From Exiguobacterium indicum HHS 31 (GTDB lineage Bacteria > Bacillota > Bacilli > Exiguobacteriales > Exiguobacteriaceae), in contig NZ_MPSZ01000001.1 in NCBI RefSeq assembly GCF_001939065.1, positions 186,001 to 250,000 on the forward strand: a stretch of 64,000 nucleotides of DNA, in the 5' to 3' direction. Both the position numbers and the translations under genes were made by a program. Below the pieces are notes generated by a model. The model was given only the letters and a program-made list of their open reading frames with translations, was not told the DNA's origin and did not search any database. Positions 51,640 to 60,778 of the stretch are shown here, piece after piece (position 1 is the first letter of the stretch; every line of letters begins with the position of its first letter).

Positions 51640-52572
51640 TTAACCCAGTGCATTCTCATGTAGGTTATGTTCCTGTTTTTCCAACGCTTCAAACGCATAA
51701 ATCGCAACCTCGATCTGTGCATCGTCCGGTTCTTTGGTCGTCAAGTACTGTAACCATAGGCCAGGCAAGGCGATGACGCGAAGTCCTTTGATGTGCTGTG
51801 CTTTATTCGTCAGCTGTAACACTTCAAATGAAAGACCGATGACGACCGGTAATAAAGCGATCCGGCAGACGAGACGCAACCAAAGCGGATCCGTTGGCAC
51901 GATCAGATAGACGAAAAATCCGACGATGACGGTGAAGATCAAGAAACTCGAGCCGCAACGGTAATGAAGACGACTGCTGACGCGAACGTTTTCGACCGTG
52001 AGTGGGCGTCCTGATTCGACGCAGTTGATGACCTTATGCTCTGCACCGTGATATTGAAAGAGTCGTTTGACGAGCGGAGTCAATGAAATCACGTAGAGGT
52101 AACTGAACAAAAGCGTTAATTTGATTGTTGCTTCGATGACATTTTGAATGACATGTCCTGATAAAGCAGGGAACACATCGAATAGTGACGCAAGGAAAGC
52201 AGGTAGTAACGTAAAAAGTAATTTACCGAAAAAGAATGATAGGACTCCGACGACAGCTACGCCGAGCCATTTCGTCAAAGGGCTGGCAGTCGTCTCTTCC
52301 GGCTCTTCTTCACCAGGTTTGACACCGTATCGGTCACTTGCGAAGTTCATATGACTGGCACCATTCGCTGAGGATTCCATCAAAGCGAACAAGCCACGTA
52401 GAAGTGGAATTTTTTTGCCTTTAGCGATTCGTGGTCGAACCGGTTTTTGTTGGGCGAACGTCTCGATCGACTCATCATTTCGACGAATCGCAGAGACCGC
52501 GTGGGTCGCATTTTGGAACATGACGCCTTCGACGATGGCTTGACCACCGACCGGCGGATTAGTCGTTTTCAT
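51640..52572 (-). CDS. yqhQ: DUF1385 family membrane protein YqhQ
   Basis: 310 aa. N-terminal PPVGGQAIVEGVMFQNATH, the DUF1385 hallmark, then ARIAKGKKIPLLRG-like RIAKGKKIPLLRGLFAL, and a middle with three to four membrane helices plus FQYHGAEHKVINCVESGR and HYRCGSSFLIF. The His/Cys blocks suggest a metal site. Function not established. MKTTNPPVGG (52572) matches the usual start; ATG 52584 is the alternative. It is 20 bp upstream of yqhP on the minus strand. Confidence 0.9.
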   Translation of the reverse strand: MKTTNPPVGGQAIVEGVMFQNATHAVSAIRRNDESIETFAQQKPVRPRIAKGKKIPLLRGLFALMESSANGASHMNFASDRYGVKPGEEEPEETTASPLTKWLGVAVVGVLSFFFGKLLFTLLPAFLASLFDVFPALSGHVIQNVIEATIKLTLLFSYLYVISLTPLVKRLFQYHGAEHKVINCVESGRPLTVENVRVSSRLHYRCGSSFLIFTVIVGFFVYLIVPTDPLWLRLVCRIALLPVVIGLSFEVLQLTNKAQHIKGLRVIALPGLWLQYLTTKEPDDAQIEVAIYAFEALEKQEHNLHENALG

Positions 52573-52728
52573 AATAGAACGCATCCCGTCTTCATTAAAA
52601 TTAGGTGTATCGTCAGTGTACTTGATTTACAACAAAAAAACTATGTTCGACTCGTCAAAACGAGGTAATCTTTAGGAGTCGGAAATCGGGTTATGATACA
52701 ATGAAAAGGAATTCGAGGAGGTGTTTTT

Positions 52729-53175
52729 TTGCGTGTCTTGATATTAAACGGACCAAACTTGAATTTACTCGGAACACGCGAACCGGATACATATGGAACG
52801 GCGACATTAGCCGACTTAGAACACGACCTTCGCACTTATTTTCCGAACATTCAGTTTCGGTTTGAACAATCGAACCATGAAGGACGATTGATTGATGTTC
52901 TTCACGAGGAACGGGGAGCGGACGGTATCGTCTTCAATGCGGCTGCCTACACGCATACGAGTATCGCGTTACGTGACGCGATTGCTGCGATCGAAGCACC
53001 CGTCATCGAGGTTCATCTATCGAATGTCCATGCGCGTGAATCCTTCCGGCATCATTCGATGATCGCACCCGTCTGCCAAGGTGTCATCGCTGGACTTGGC
53101 ATGACGGGATATCGTCTGGCAACGGAGGCACTCCAAGCTTTACAACAATCGGAACAAGGGGGAAATCAATCATGA
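52729..53175 (+). CDS. aroQ: 3-dehydroquinate dehydratase, type II
   Basis: 148 aa. It dehydrates 3-dehydroquinate to 3-dehydroshikimate. [19 protein letters not shown] has the active-site Asn/Arg/Tyr loop (Tyr about residue 23), NAAAYTHTS and [17 protein letters not shown] give the His active site. TTG start 52729 with GAGGAGG 7 bases upstream. It overlaps the peptidase gene by 4 bp. Same order as yqhS-yqhT in B. subtilis. Confidence 0.97.
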   Translation: MRVLILNGPNLNLLGTREPDTYGTATLADLEHDLRTYFPNIQFRFEQSNHEGRLIDVLHEERGADGIVFNAAAYTHTSIALRDAIAAIEAPVIEVHLSNVHARESFRHHSMIAPVCQGVIAGLGMTGYRLATEALQALQQSEQGGNQS

Positions 53176-54236
53176 AACAACGGATCGAGGCGTTACAAGC
53201 AGCTTTAAAGGAACGGGACCTTCCAGGGTTACTCGTCACGAAGGCAGAGAATATTCGTTACATTTCCGGCTTCACGGGCTCAAGTGGTGCATGTCTCGTA
53301 ACAGAAGAGCAAGCGTACTTCGTGACGGATTTCCGTTACACGGAGCAAGCGGCAGACCAAGTTAAAGGAATGGAGATCGTCCAAATCGAACGTTCGATTC
53401 CAGAGACGATGGGCGAATTGATGGCAGGAGCGCGTGTTCGCGCGGTTGGTGTCGAAAAGGATGAGATGACACTCGGTGCTTTTGAAGCATACGATCAAGC
53501 TTCAGCAATCGAGCTTGTTCCGACGACAGGAATCATTGAAAACCTACGCTTGATTAAGGATTCGTCAGAGATTAAGATGATTAAGGAAGCGGTGGAGCTC
53601 GCAGACGCGACCTTCCAACACATCTTGACGTACATTCAACCAGGACGAACGGAACTTGAAGTATCAAATGAACTAGAATTCTTCATGCGGAAGCATGGAG
53701 CGACGTCTTCTTCTTTCGATACGATCGTGGCATCGGGCTATCGTTCTGCCTTGCCGCACGGTGTTGCCAGCTCGAAGGTCATTGCGACGGGTGAACTCGT
53801 CACGCTTGATTTCGGAGCGCTCTTGAACGGTTATGTTTCAGATATCACACGGACTGTCGCAGTCGGTCCGATCAATGCCGAGTTGCAGAAGATCTACGAT
53901 ACGGTCTTGCAAGCGCAACTAGCGGGTGTCGACGGCTTAAAACCAGGCATCACTGGGATCGAAGCGGACGCATTGACACGTGATATCATCAAAGAAGCAG
54001 GTTACGGTGAGTACTTCGGTCACTCGACGGGACACGGTATTGGTCTAGAAGTACATGAAGGACCTGGCTTGTCGTTCCGCTCTGAGACGAAACTTGAACC
54101 GGGCATGATCGTTACGGTCGAACCAGGTATCTACGTGCCGCAAGTTGGCGGATGCCGGATTGAAGATGACGTTTTGATCACGGAAACAGGTCGAGAAATT
54201 CTTTCGTCTTCACCAAAAGAACTGATCACTCTCTAA
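53172..54236 (+). CDS. yqhT: Xaa-Pro aminopeptidase-type M24 peptidase (YqhT)
   Basis: 354 aa. Creatinase-like N-domain (1-125) and pita-bread catalytic domain. The five metal ligands are visible: Asp in [17 protein letters not shown] (both Asp), His in [13 protein letters not shown], Glu in TVEPGIYVP and Glu in [10 protein letters not shown]. It removes N-terminal residues before proline in peptides. Start overlaps aroQ. Precedes efp by 35 bp with a polyproline-related theme only in the sense that EF-P relieves polyproline stalls; no link is implied. Confidence 0.94.
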   Translation: MKQRIEALQAALKERDLPGLLVTKAENIRYISGFTGSSGACLVTEEQAYFVTDFRYTEQAADQVKGMEIVQIERSIPETMGELMAGARVRAVGVEKDEMTLGAFEAYDQASAIELVPTTGIIENLRLIKDSSEIKMIKEAVELADATFQHILTYIQPGRTELEVSNELEFFMRKHGATSSSFDTIVASGYRSALPHGVASSKVIATGELVTLDFGALLNGYVSDITRTVAVGPINAELQKIYDTVLQAQLAGVDGLKPGITGIEADALTRDIIKEAGYGEYFGHSTGHGIGLEVHEGPGLSFRSETKLEPGMIVTVEPGIYVPQVGGCRIEDDVLITETGREILSSSPKELITL

Positions 54237-54271
54237 TTCAGAGTGACGGGACATTTTAGGAGGAACCATTC

Positions 54272-54838
54272 ATGGTATCAGTAAACGATTTAAAAACAGG
54301 ATTAACGATTAAGACTTCAGACGGTATGATTTGGCAAGTACTTGAATTCCAACATGTTAAACCAGGTAAAGGGGCAGCGTTCGTTCGGACGAAAATGCGT
54401 AACATCCGTAACGGAAACATCCAAGAGATGACATTCCGTGGTGGTGAGCGTGTCGAGCGTGCACACATCGAGCGTAACAAGATGCAATACCTTTACCCAA
54501 TGGGCGAGACTTACGTCTTCATGGACACAGAATCGTATGAGCAATTGGAATTGACGACGGCACAAGTCGAAGCAGCTCTTCCATACTTGCTTGAAAACAT
54601 GGAAGTTCAAATCGCGGTTTACAACGGCGAAATCCTCGGTCTTGAATTGCCGAACACAGTCGTCATGACGATCGTTGAAGCAGAGCCTGGCGTTAAGGGT
54701 GATACAGCTTCGAACGTCAAGAAAAATGCGACAGTGGAGACAGGTCATATCATTCAAGTCCCACTCTTCATCGAAGCAGGCGAAAAAGTAACGGTTGATA
54801 CACGTACAGGTGATTTCACAGGTCGTTACAACGGATAA
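54272..54838 (+). CDS. efp: Translation elongation factor P
   Basis: 188 aa, three beta-barrel domains. The tip loop is [14 protein letters not shown], with the modifiable Lys at about residue 33 and a flanking Pro, as in Bacillus EF-P where this Lys is 5-aminopentanolylated. EF-P rescues ribosomes stalled at polyproline. TTAGGAGGA precedes ATG 54272. The C-terminal signature [14 protein letters not shown]-like end is intact. Confidence 0.97.
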   Translation: MVSVNDLKTGLTIKTSDGMIWQVLEFQHVKPGKGAAFVRTKMRNIRNGNIQEMTFRGGERVERAHIERNKMQYLYPMGETYVFMDTESYEQLELTTAQVEAALPYLLENMEVQIAVYNGEILGLELPNTVVMTIVEAEPGVKGDTASNVKKNATVETGHIIQVPLFIEAGEKVTVDTRTGDFTGRYNG

Positions 54839-54850
54839 TATTGAAACGAC

Positions 54851-54893
54851 AAGACGTCTCTCACCTTTTATCAGGTCGAGAGACGTCTTTTTT
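54851..54893 (+). terminator. Terminator of efp
   Basis: AGACGTCTCTC / GAGAGACGTCT with a loop of about 15 bases, then TTTTTC. Confidence 0.92.
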
Positions 54894-54941
54894 CATCCAG
54901 CTTGACTTGCATCCAATGGTATGACCAGTTAATATAAGTAT

Positions 54942-54969
54942 TTGAGTAGGCATTAGCACCTGGTATAAT
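54942..54969 (+). promoter_or_regulatory. Promoter of accBC
   Basis: TTGAGT (54942), 16-bp spacer, TATAAT (54964). The -10 is overlapped by an imperfect palindrome ATTAGCACC/GGTATAAT resembling a FapR lipid-synthesis operator, uncertain. Confidence 0.65.
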
Positions 54970-55006
54970 AATTGTGAATACAGCATAGATGGGGGAAGAA
55001 TGACAG

Positions 55007-55456
55007 ATGAAAATCGATCAGTTGAAACAAGTACTCGAAATGCTCGATCAGTCGAGTGTAAATGAACTCTCACTCGAGACGGATACGTATAAATTGAAGT
55101 TGAAGAAACAAGGAGAAACAGTAACGGTCTCGCACCAAGCACCTGCTACTCCAGTGGCGGCGCCAGCTCCTGTGAAGCAAGCGGCAGCACCAGTCGAGGA
55201 AGAGGTGACTACGGATGATACGGTCACGATCAATGCCTTGATGGTCGGAACGTTCTATTCGCGTCCGAATCCAGATAAACCGGCATACGTCAAAGTCGGT
55301 GATCAGATTGAAGTGGGTCAGATCGTTTGTGTCCTTGAAGCAATGAAACTCTTCAATAACTTAAACTCGGAAGTATCTGGAACGGTCGTCGAGATTCTTG
55401 TCGCCGATGGAGATCTCGTTGAATTTGGTCAACCACTCTTCCGGATCCGTCCGTAA
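55007..55456 (+). CDS. accB: Biotin carboxyl carrier protein of acetyl-CoA carboxylase
   Basis: 149 aa. A short helical N-terminus, an Ala/Pro-rich hinge (residues about 45-65, APATPVAAPAPVKQA) and the biotinyl domain with EAMK, whose Lys (about residue 115) is biotinylated. It carries CO2 between biotin carboxylase and carboxyltransferase in fatty acid synthesis. GGGGGAAGAA lies before ATG 55007. First gene of accB-accC. It directly follows efp, with no spoIIIA genes between them. Confidence 0.96.
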   Translation: MKIDQLKQVLEMLDQSSVNELSLETDTYKLKLKKQGETVTVSHQAPATPVAAPAPVKQAAAPVEEEVTTDDTVTINALMVGTFYSRPNPDKPAYVKVGDQIEVGQIVCVLEAMKLFNNLNSEVSGTVVEILVADGDLVEFGQPLFRIRP

Positions 55457-55471
55457 ACGGGGGTGAACAGC

Positions 55472-56824
55472 ATGGAAAAATTATTGATTGCCAACCGTGG
55501 AGAAATCGCCGTCCGCATCATTCGAGCGGCAAAGGAACTTGGAATACAAACCGTTGCTGTCTACTCGACAGCGGATAAGGAAGCCTTACACGTTCGTTTA
55601 GCCGATGAGGCGTACTGCATCGGTGAGGCGAGTTCTGCTTCATCTTACTTAAACGTTACGAATATCCTCGCGGTCGCAACGAACCGTCAAGTGACGATGA
55701 TCCACCCGGGTTACGGTTTCCTAGCAGAAAACGTTGATTTTGCTGAGATGTGTGAAGCGTGCGGGATAAAGTTCGTTGGTCCGACGTCGGATGCGATCCG
55801 TCAGATGGGGATCAAGGACGTTGCGAAGAAGACGATGATCGAGTGTGGAGTGCCCGTCGTGCCTGGTTCAGATGGAACGGTCACGGACGAAGAAGCGGTC
55901 GCACTGGCGCAAGAAATTGGTTATCCGGTCATCATCAAAGCAACAGCAGGTGGTGGCGGTAAAGGGATTCGGGTCGCTCGTTCGGAAGAAGAGCTGATCA
56001 ACGGGCTAAGTGAGACACGCCGTGAAGCAAAACAAGCTTTCGGAAATGGGGATGTCTATTTAGAACGCTTCATCGAAGAGTTCCGCCATGTCGAGGTACA
56101 GGTCCTCGCCGATCGTCACGGGAATGTCATTCACCTCGGTGAACGGGATTGTACCGTCCAGCGCCGGATGCAGAAACTGATCGAGGAAGCGCCGTCACCT
56201 GCGGTCAGTGAAGCGACACGATTGAAGATGGGAGAGGCTGCCGTAAAAGCCGCAAAAGCGATTCAATATACAGGAGCTGGGACGATCGAATTCATCTTCG
56301 TCGAAGAGACGGAAGAGTTCTTCTTCATGGAGATGAACACACGCATTCAAGTCGAACACCCGGTAACGGAGATGATCACTGGGTTCGATCTCGTTCAAGC
56401 GCAATTGCAAGTCGCGCTCGATCATCCGCTTGCCGTTAAACAAAAGGATATCAAGTTCCACGGTCATTCGATCGAATGCCGAATCAATGCCGAGGATCCA
56501 GATCATGATTTCCGTCCGTCTGCTGGACGCGTCACACAATACGTGACACCAGGCGGAATGGGCGTACGTATCGATAGCGCAGTCTATCCGGGGTACATGA
56601 TTCCACCGTACTATGACTCGATGGTCGCGAAATTGATCGTCCATGCGGAAACACGGGAAGAAGCATGTGCGAAGATGGAACGTGCACTGGCTGAATTTTG
56701 GATTGAAGGTGTCAAAACGACGATCCCGTTCCACGAACGTGTTCTCAGTCACCCGGTATTCCGGCGTGGGACGTTCACGACGAAATTCGCAGAGCGTGAG
56801 CTAAAAGGTACGATCGTTAACTGA
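55472..56824 (+). CDS. accC: Biotin carboxylase subunit of acetyl-CoA carboxylase
   Basis: 450 aa. ATP-grasp enzyme that carboxylates biotin on Acc[23 protein letters not shown] at the N-terminus, the glycine-rich loop [14 protein letters not shown], catalytic [13 protein letters not shown] and [14 protein letters not shown]. The ATG at 55472 is used because GGGGGTG lies 7 bases upstream; the GTG at 55463 is inside that site. 15 bp after accB, so one operon. The DUF322/Asp23 gene (yqhY) that follows accC in B. subtilis is missing. Confidence 0.97.
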   Translation: MEKLLIANRGEIAVRIIRAAKELGIQTVAVYSTADKEALHVRLADEAYCIGEASSASSYLNVTNILAVATNRQVTMIHPGYGFLAENVDFAEMCEACGIKFVGPTSDAIRQMGIKDVAKKTMIECGVPVVPGSDGTVTDEEAVALAQEIGYPVIIKATAGGGGKGIRVARSEEELINGLSETRREAKQAFGNGDVYLERFIEEFRHVEVQVLADRHGNVIHLGERDCTVQRRMQKLIEEAPSPAVSEATRLKMGEAAVKAAKAIQYTGAGTIEFIFVEETEEFFFMEMNTRIQVEHPVTEMITGFDLVQAQLQVALDHPLAVKQKDIKFHGHSIECRINAEDPDHDFRPSAGRVTQYVTPGGMGVRIDSAVYPGYMIPPYYDSMVAKLIVHAETREEACAKMERALAEFWIEGVKTTIPFHERVLSHPVFRRGTFTTKFAERELKGTIVN

Positions 56825-56829
56825 ATCAG

Positions 56830-56866
56830 GACGGGAGTTTGTGCGACGAACTCCCGTCTTTTTTTG
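56830..56866 (+). terminator. Terminator of accBC
   Basis: GACGGGAGTT / AACTCCCGTC with loop TGTGCGACG, then TTTTTTTGG. Confidence 0.93.
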
Positions 56867-56944
56867 GCGTTCTCTATGTTTTTTAAAAGAGGAATGTGCT
56901 AAACTAACTGATTGAGAACGACAAAAAAAGGAGCACGCAAAATC

Positions 56945-57349
56945 ATGATGAAACGACACATGGCACGCGAACTCGCAGTCCAATCTTTGTTCCAGATGGA
57001 GCTTTCGGATCTGACTGCACAAGAGGCCATTGAATTCGCGGTAGAAGGTAAGGAATATGACACATTCGTCGAGCAATTGGTGAACGGTGTCGAAACGAAC
57101 AAAGCAACGATTGACCAACACATCCGAGAAGCACTGGTCAACTGGTCATTCGAACGACTCGGAAACATCGAGCGGACGATTCTTCGCTTAGCCGTCTACG
57201 AATTATTGTTCGAAACGAACATTCCGGTTCGAGTGACGATCAACGAAGCGATTGAATTGACGAAGGCGTTCGCTGACGAAGAAGCGACAAAAATCGTGAA
57301 CGGTGTTCTCGGTAAGGTCGCACAAGGCGTCGTTAAAGAAAATTCATAA
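56945..57349 (+). CDS. nusB: Transcription antitermination factor NusB
   Basis: 134 aa, all-helical. It starts MMKRHMARELAVQSLFQMEL, the NusB pattern, and has the LRLAVYELLF and INEAIELTKAFADEEATKIVNGVLGKV blocks. NusB with S10 binds boxA RNA in rRNA antitermination. AAAAGGAG lies 11 bases before ATG 56945; ATG 56948 is next. Followed by folD after 69 bp, as in B. subtilis. Confidence 0.96.
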   Translation: MMKRHMARELAVQSLFQMELSDLTAQEAIEFAVEGKEYDTFVEQLVNGVETNKATIDQHIREALVNWSFERLGNIERTILRLAVYELLFETNIPVRVTINEAIELTKAFADEEATKIVNGVLGKVAQGVVKENS

Positions 57350-57418
57350 AATTGTAAAACCGAATAGAGACAAACAGACAGAAGAGTGAATCGAACTTTT
57401 TGGGGGAGTGGACAAATC

Positions 57419-58252
57419 ATGGCAGTAGTAATCGATGGAAAACAGGTAGCCCATTCATATCGTATGAAGCTGAAAGAAGAAGTCGCACGTCTGAAAGAAC
57501 AGCGGATTCAACCGCAATTGACTGTCATCCTGATTGGCGAAGATCCTGCTAGTCAGTCCTATGTACGTGGTAAAGAAAAGGCGGCGAAGGAAATCGGCAT
57601 GGATTCGGAGTTGATCCGACTTCCGGCAGAAACAACGGAATCAGAGCTTCTTCACTTGATCGAACGTCTGAACGTTGATGCGAGTGTCCACGGGATTCTC
57701 GTTCAATTGCCGTTGCCTGACCATATTGATGAGAGTAAAGTCATTTTTGCGATTTCTCCTGAAAAGGACGTCGATGGTTTTCATCCTGTCTCTGTCGGGA
57801 AAATGATGATTGGTGAACCGACATTTTTACCGTGTACACCAAACGGCATTCTTCATCTCGTCAAAGAGATGAACGTACCGATTGCCGGTCAACACGTCGT
57901 TGTCGTCGGTCGTAGCCAAATCGTCGGTAAACCCGTCGGTATGTTGTTCTTGAATGAATCGGCTACCGTTTCCTATTGTCATTCCAAGACAAAAGATCTC
58001 GGTGCGATGACGCGTCAAGCGGATATCTTGATCGTCGCAGTCGGCGTACCGAAGCTGATTACGGCGGATATGGTGAAACCGGGTGCTGTCGTCATTGACG
58101 TTGGTGTCAACCGTGTCGATGGCAAACTCGTCGGTGATGTCGAGTTTGATACGGTACAAGACGTTGCATCGATGATCACACCTGTTCCAGGTGGCGTTGG
58201 TCCGATGACGATCACGATGCTACTGCATAACACGATCGAGGCTGCGCGATGA
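57419..58252 (+). CDS. folD: Bifunctional methylenetetrahydrofolate dehydrogenase/methenyl-THF cyclohydrolase
   Basis: 277 aa. SQSYVRGKEKAAKEIG holds the catalytic Tyr-Lys region (Lys near 55), LVQLPLP and SPEKDVDGFHP the folate site, and VVGRSQIVGKPVG the NADP site; PVPGGVGPMTI closes it. It interconverts methylene-, methenyl- and formyl-THF, tying to the glycine cleavage genes and 5-formyl-THF cyclo-ligase in this window. ATG 57419 with GGGGGAG upstream. Overlaps xseA by 4 bp. Confidence 0.97.
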   Translation: MAVVIDGKQVAHSYRMKLKEEVARLKEQRIQPQLTVILIGEDPASQSYVRGKEKAAKEIGMDSELIRLPAETTESELLHLIERLNVDASVHGILVQLPLPDHIDESKVIFAISPEKDVDGFHPVSVGKMMIGEPTFLPCTPNGILHLVKEMNVPIAGQHVVVVGRSQIVGKPVGMLFLNESATVSYCHSKTKDLGAMTRQADILIVAVGVPKLITADMVKPGAVVIDVGVNRVDGKLVGDVEFDTVQDVASMITPVPGGVGPMTITMLLHNTIEAAR

Positions 58253-59571
58253 GCGAACCTCTTCACGTTTCCGATTTAGTCCACTATGTCAAACGTGAAC
58301 TAGAAGGCGACGCCCTTCTGCAACAAGTCCAGGTGGTGGGAGAAGTGTCGAACTTTAAACGACACTCTTCCGGTCACCTTTATTTTACGTTGAAGGACGA
58401 GCAGTCACGGATGAAAGCCGTCATGTTTGCCCGGGATGCGAGTCGAGTCAAAGCAGACGTTCGCGATGGGATGCGTGTCGTCGTCACCGCGCGCTTATCC
58501 GTTTACGTCTCTTCTGGAGAGATGCAACTCTATGTCGAACGGATGACGGAAGATGGTGTAGGAGCGCTATATGAGGCGTTCTCACGCTTGAAGGTGGATC
58601 TTGAAGAGCGTGGTTGGTTTGATCCAGCAATCAAACAATCGTTGCCAGCGTTTCCAGAGCGCATTGGAATCATCACGTCGCCAAAAGGAGCAGCGCTTCA
58701 TGATATCGCAACGACACTCCGGCGCCGCTATCCGCAAGCAGCCATCGTCTTCGCCCCGGTCCTTGTACAGGGAGCGGACGCGGCACCACAAATCAGTCGT
58801 GCCATTCAGCTGATGAATGAGCATGCTGCCTGTGATGTGTTGATCATTGGTCGTGGTGGTGGTTCGATTGAGGAGCTGTGGGCATTCAATGAGATGTCTG
58901 TCGTGACAGCCGTGTTTGAATCCCGCATTCCGATCGTCTCTGCTGTCGGTCACGAAACGGATTTTACGATCAGTGATTTCGTCGCCGACGTTCGTGCTGC
59001 TACACCAACGGCAGCGGCAGAACTCGTCACTCCGGAAGCAGAGGCACTCACTCGACGTGTGCAGGATGTAGAGCGACGTTTAGAACGAACGTATGCACAA
59101 CTCCTCAAAAGTAAACAAGAGCAAGTGACACGGCTTGCCGCGAGCTATGGTCTGAAATCACCACGCGTCCTACTCGGACTGAAGCAGGAACAATTGGACC
59201 GGGCAGAGATGTCACTCCAAAAGGAGATCAAGCAAGTAGTAGCGCAACACCAGCAACAGGTGGAGCGTCTTGACACACGCTTAATGCGTGTGCCGATGCG
59301 GGATCGCTTCGTGCAACAACGGGCGACGATTGAACAATCACGACGTCGACTCGAAATCGTTCGTCGACTTTTACAATCGAAGCAACAACAGGTGCGTCAT
59401 GTGCTCGCGCGACTCGACTCCGTCAGTCCTACGCATGTTCTGATGCGCGGTTATACGTATGTCGAACAGGATGGACAAATCGTCCGTTCCGCGAAGGCAT
59501 TGACAGCGTCTTCGTTCGATATCCGATTCCATGATGGAACGATTCGTGCTAAACGAGAGGATGGGGAGTAA
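58249..59571 (+). CDS. xseA: Exodeoxyribonuclease VII large subunit
   Basis: 440 aa. N-terminal OB-fold (residues about 1-100, with VQVVGEVSNFKRHSSGHLYFTLKDE), catalytic part with RIGIITSPKGAALHDI, IIGRGGGSIEELWAFN, and SAVGHETDFTISDFVADVRAATPTAAAEL, then long coiled coils. With XseB it degrades single-stranded DNA. ATG overlaps the folD stop. Operon folD-xseA-xseB-ispA. Confidence 0.96.
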   Translation: MSEPLHVSDLVHYVKRELEGDALLQQVQVVGEVSNFKRHSSGHLYFTLKDEQSRMKAVMFARDASRVKADVRDGMRVVVTARLSVYVSSGEMQLYVERMTEDGVGALYEAFSRLKVDLEERGWFDPAIKQSLPAFPERIGIITSPKGAALHDIATTLRRRYPQAAIVFAPVLVQGADAAPQISRAIQLMNEHAACDVLIIGRGGGSIEELWAFNEMSVVTAVFESRIPIVSAVGHETDFTISDFVADVRAATPTAAAELVTPEAEALTRRVQDVERRLERTYAQLLKSKQEQVTRLAASYGLKSPRVLLGLKQEQLDRAEMSLQKEIKQVVAQHQQQVERLDTRLMRVPMRDRFVQQRATIEQSRRRLEIVRRLLQSKQQQVRHVLARLDSVSPTHVLMRGYTYVEQDGQIVRSAKALTASSFDIRFHDGTIRAKREDGE

Positions 59572-59573
59572 GA

Positions 59574-59795
59574 ATGGAGACGGAACAATCTTTTGAAGAA
59601 GCACTGGAACGATTAGAAGAAATCGTCACGTTACTCGAAGAGGGCGAAGCTCCTCTTGAACAAGCGATGGCTCTATATGAAGAAGGCGTCAAACTGACGG
59701 CTCTTTGCCAAGGAAAGTTATCCGTTGCTGAGAAAAAACTCGATCAAATCCTGGAGCAAGATGGTACGCTTCGGGAAAAAGGAGGAGCGCAATGA
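59574..59795 (+). CDS. xseB: Exodeoxyribonuclease VII small subunit
   Basis: 73 aa, two-helix acidic protein. Starts METEQSFEEALERLEEIVTLLEEG and has the LEQAMALYEEGVKLTALCQGKL block of XseB. Several copies coat the coiled coils of XseA. Two bases after xseA; overlaps ispA by 4 bp. Confidence 0.96.
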   Translation: METEQSFEEALERLEEIVTLLEEGEAPLEQAMALYEEGVKLTALCQGKLSVAEKKLDQILEQDGTLREKGGAQ

Positions 59796-60661
59796 TTGCT
59801 TTGAATGAGTGGAAGACACAAGTCGAAAATAAAATGGAAGAGTTCATGGAGCGACTCGACGCACCGGATCGTTTACGCGATTCGATGCGGTATTCACTCG
59901 ATGCGGGTGGGAAACGAATTCGCCCAGCCTTGATTTATGCGGTACTCGATGCTTTTTCCATCGATCGTTCAAAAGGTGACGCGACTGCTGCGGCACTTGA
60001 GATGATTCATACATACTCACTGATTCACGATGACCTTCCAGCAATGGACGATGATGATCTGCGTCGAGGGCGTCCGACGAATCATATCGCTTTTGATGAA
60101 GCAACAGCGATTTTAGCAGGAGATGCCTTGCTCACGAACGCCTTCAGCTGTCTTCTTGAGGCACCAGCTTCGCCGGAAGTAAAGCTTTCACTTGTCGAAC
60201 GGTTGGCAACAGCAGCGGGCGCTACGGGTATGGTCGGTGGTCAGCTCGACGATATGCTCGGTGAGCGTGGCGGCATCAATGACGTAGCGGAGCTTGAGTC
60301 GATTCACCGTCGGAAAACAGGAGCACTCCTCGTCTTTGCAGTCGAAGCGGGTGGTTTGCTTGCCTCGGTCAGCTCGACGGATCTTGATCACTTGAAGCAA
60401 TACGGTCGCCATCTCGGAATCGCATTCCAAATCCAAGATGACATCTTGGACGTAACAGGCGATGCTGAAAAAATCGGCAAACCGGTCGGTAGCGACGAAG
60501 GGAACGAAAAAGCAACGTACCCAAAATTACTGGGTCTTGAAGGAGCGAAACGCGCACTGACAGCTCAGGTGGAAGCAGCGGAACAAGCGATTGATGCATT
60601 ATCAGTCGAAGCGACGACACTTAAGGAACTGCTCGACTTCGTGGTCAAGCGCGACCATTAA
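59792..60661 (+). CDS. ispA: Farnesyl diphosphate synthase (polyprenyl synthetase)
   Basis: 289 aa. First Asp-rich motif DDLPAMDDDDLRRGRPTNH (about residue 75) and second QIQDDILDVTGD (about residue 215). A GGKRIRP region binds isopentenyl diphosphate. It condenses DMAPP and IPP to farnesyl diphosphate in the cytoplasm. It lies just upstream of dxs, which makes the first MEP pathway intermediate. ATG overlaps xseB. Confidence 0.96.
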   Translation: MIALNEWKTQVENKMEEFMERLDAPDRLRDSMRYSLDAGGKRIRPALIYAVLDAFSIDRSKGDATAAALEMIHTYSLIHDDLPAMDDDDLRRGRPTNHIAFDEATAILAGDALLTNAFSCLLEAPASPEVKLSLVERLATAAGATGMVGGQLDDMLGERGGINDVAELESIHRRKTGALLVFAVEAGGLLASVSSTDLDHLKQYGRHLGIAFQIQDDILDVTGDAEKIGKPVGSDEGNEKATYPKLLGLEGAKRALTAQVEAAEQAIDALSVEATTLKELLDFVVKRDH

Positions 60662-60664
60662 GCA

Positions 60665-60693
60665 GGACGACGCATCTGCGTCGTCTTTTTCTA
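60665..60693 (+). terminator. Terminator of the folD-xseAB-ispA operon
   Basis: GACGACGCA, loop TC, TGCGTCGTC, then TTTTTC. Confidence 0.93.
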
Positions 60694-60778
60694 TGCTGAC
60701 AATGGCGCTCGATAGATTGTTCTAGTACAATGTAGGGTACAAACCCTATAAGATTGTAAGGAAAAGAGGCGGTAAGGT

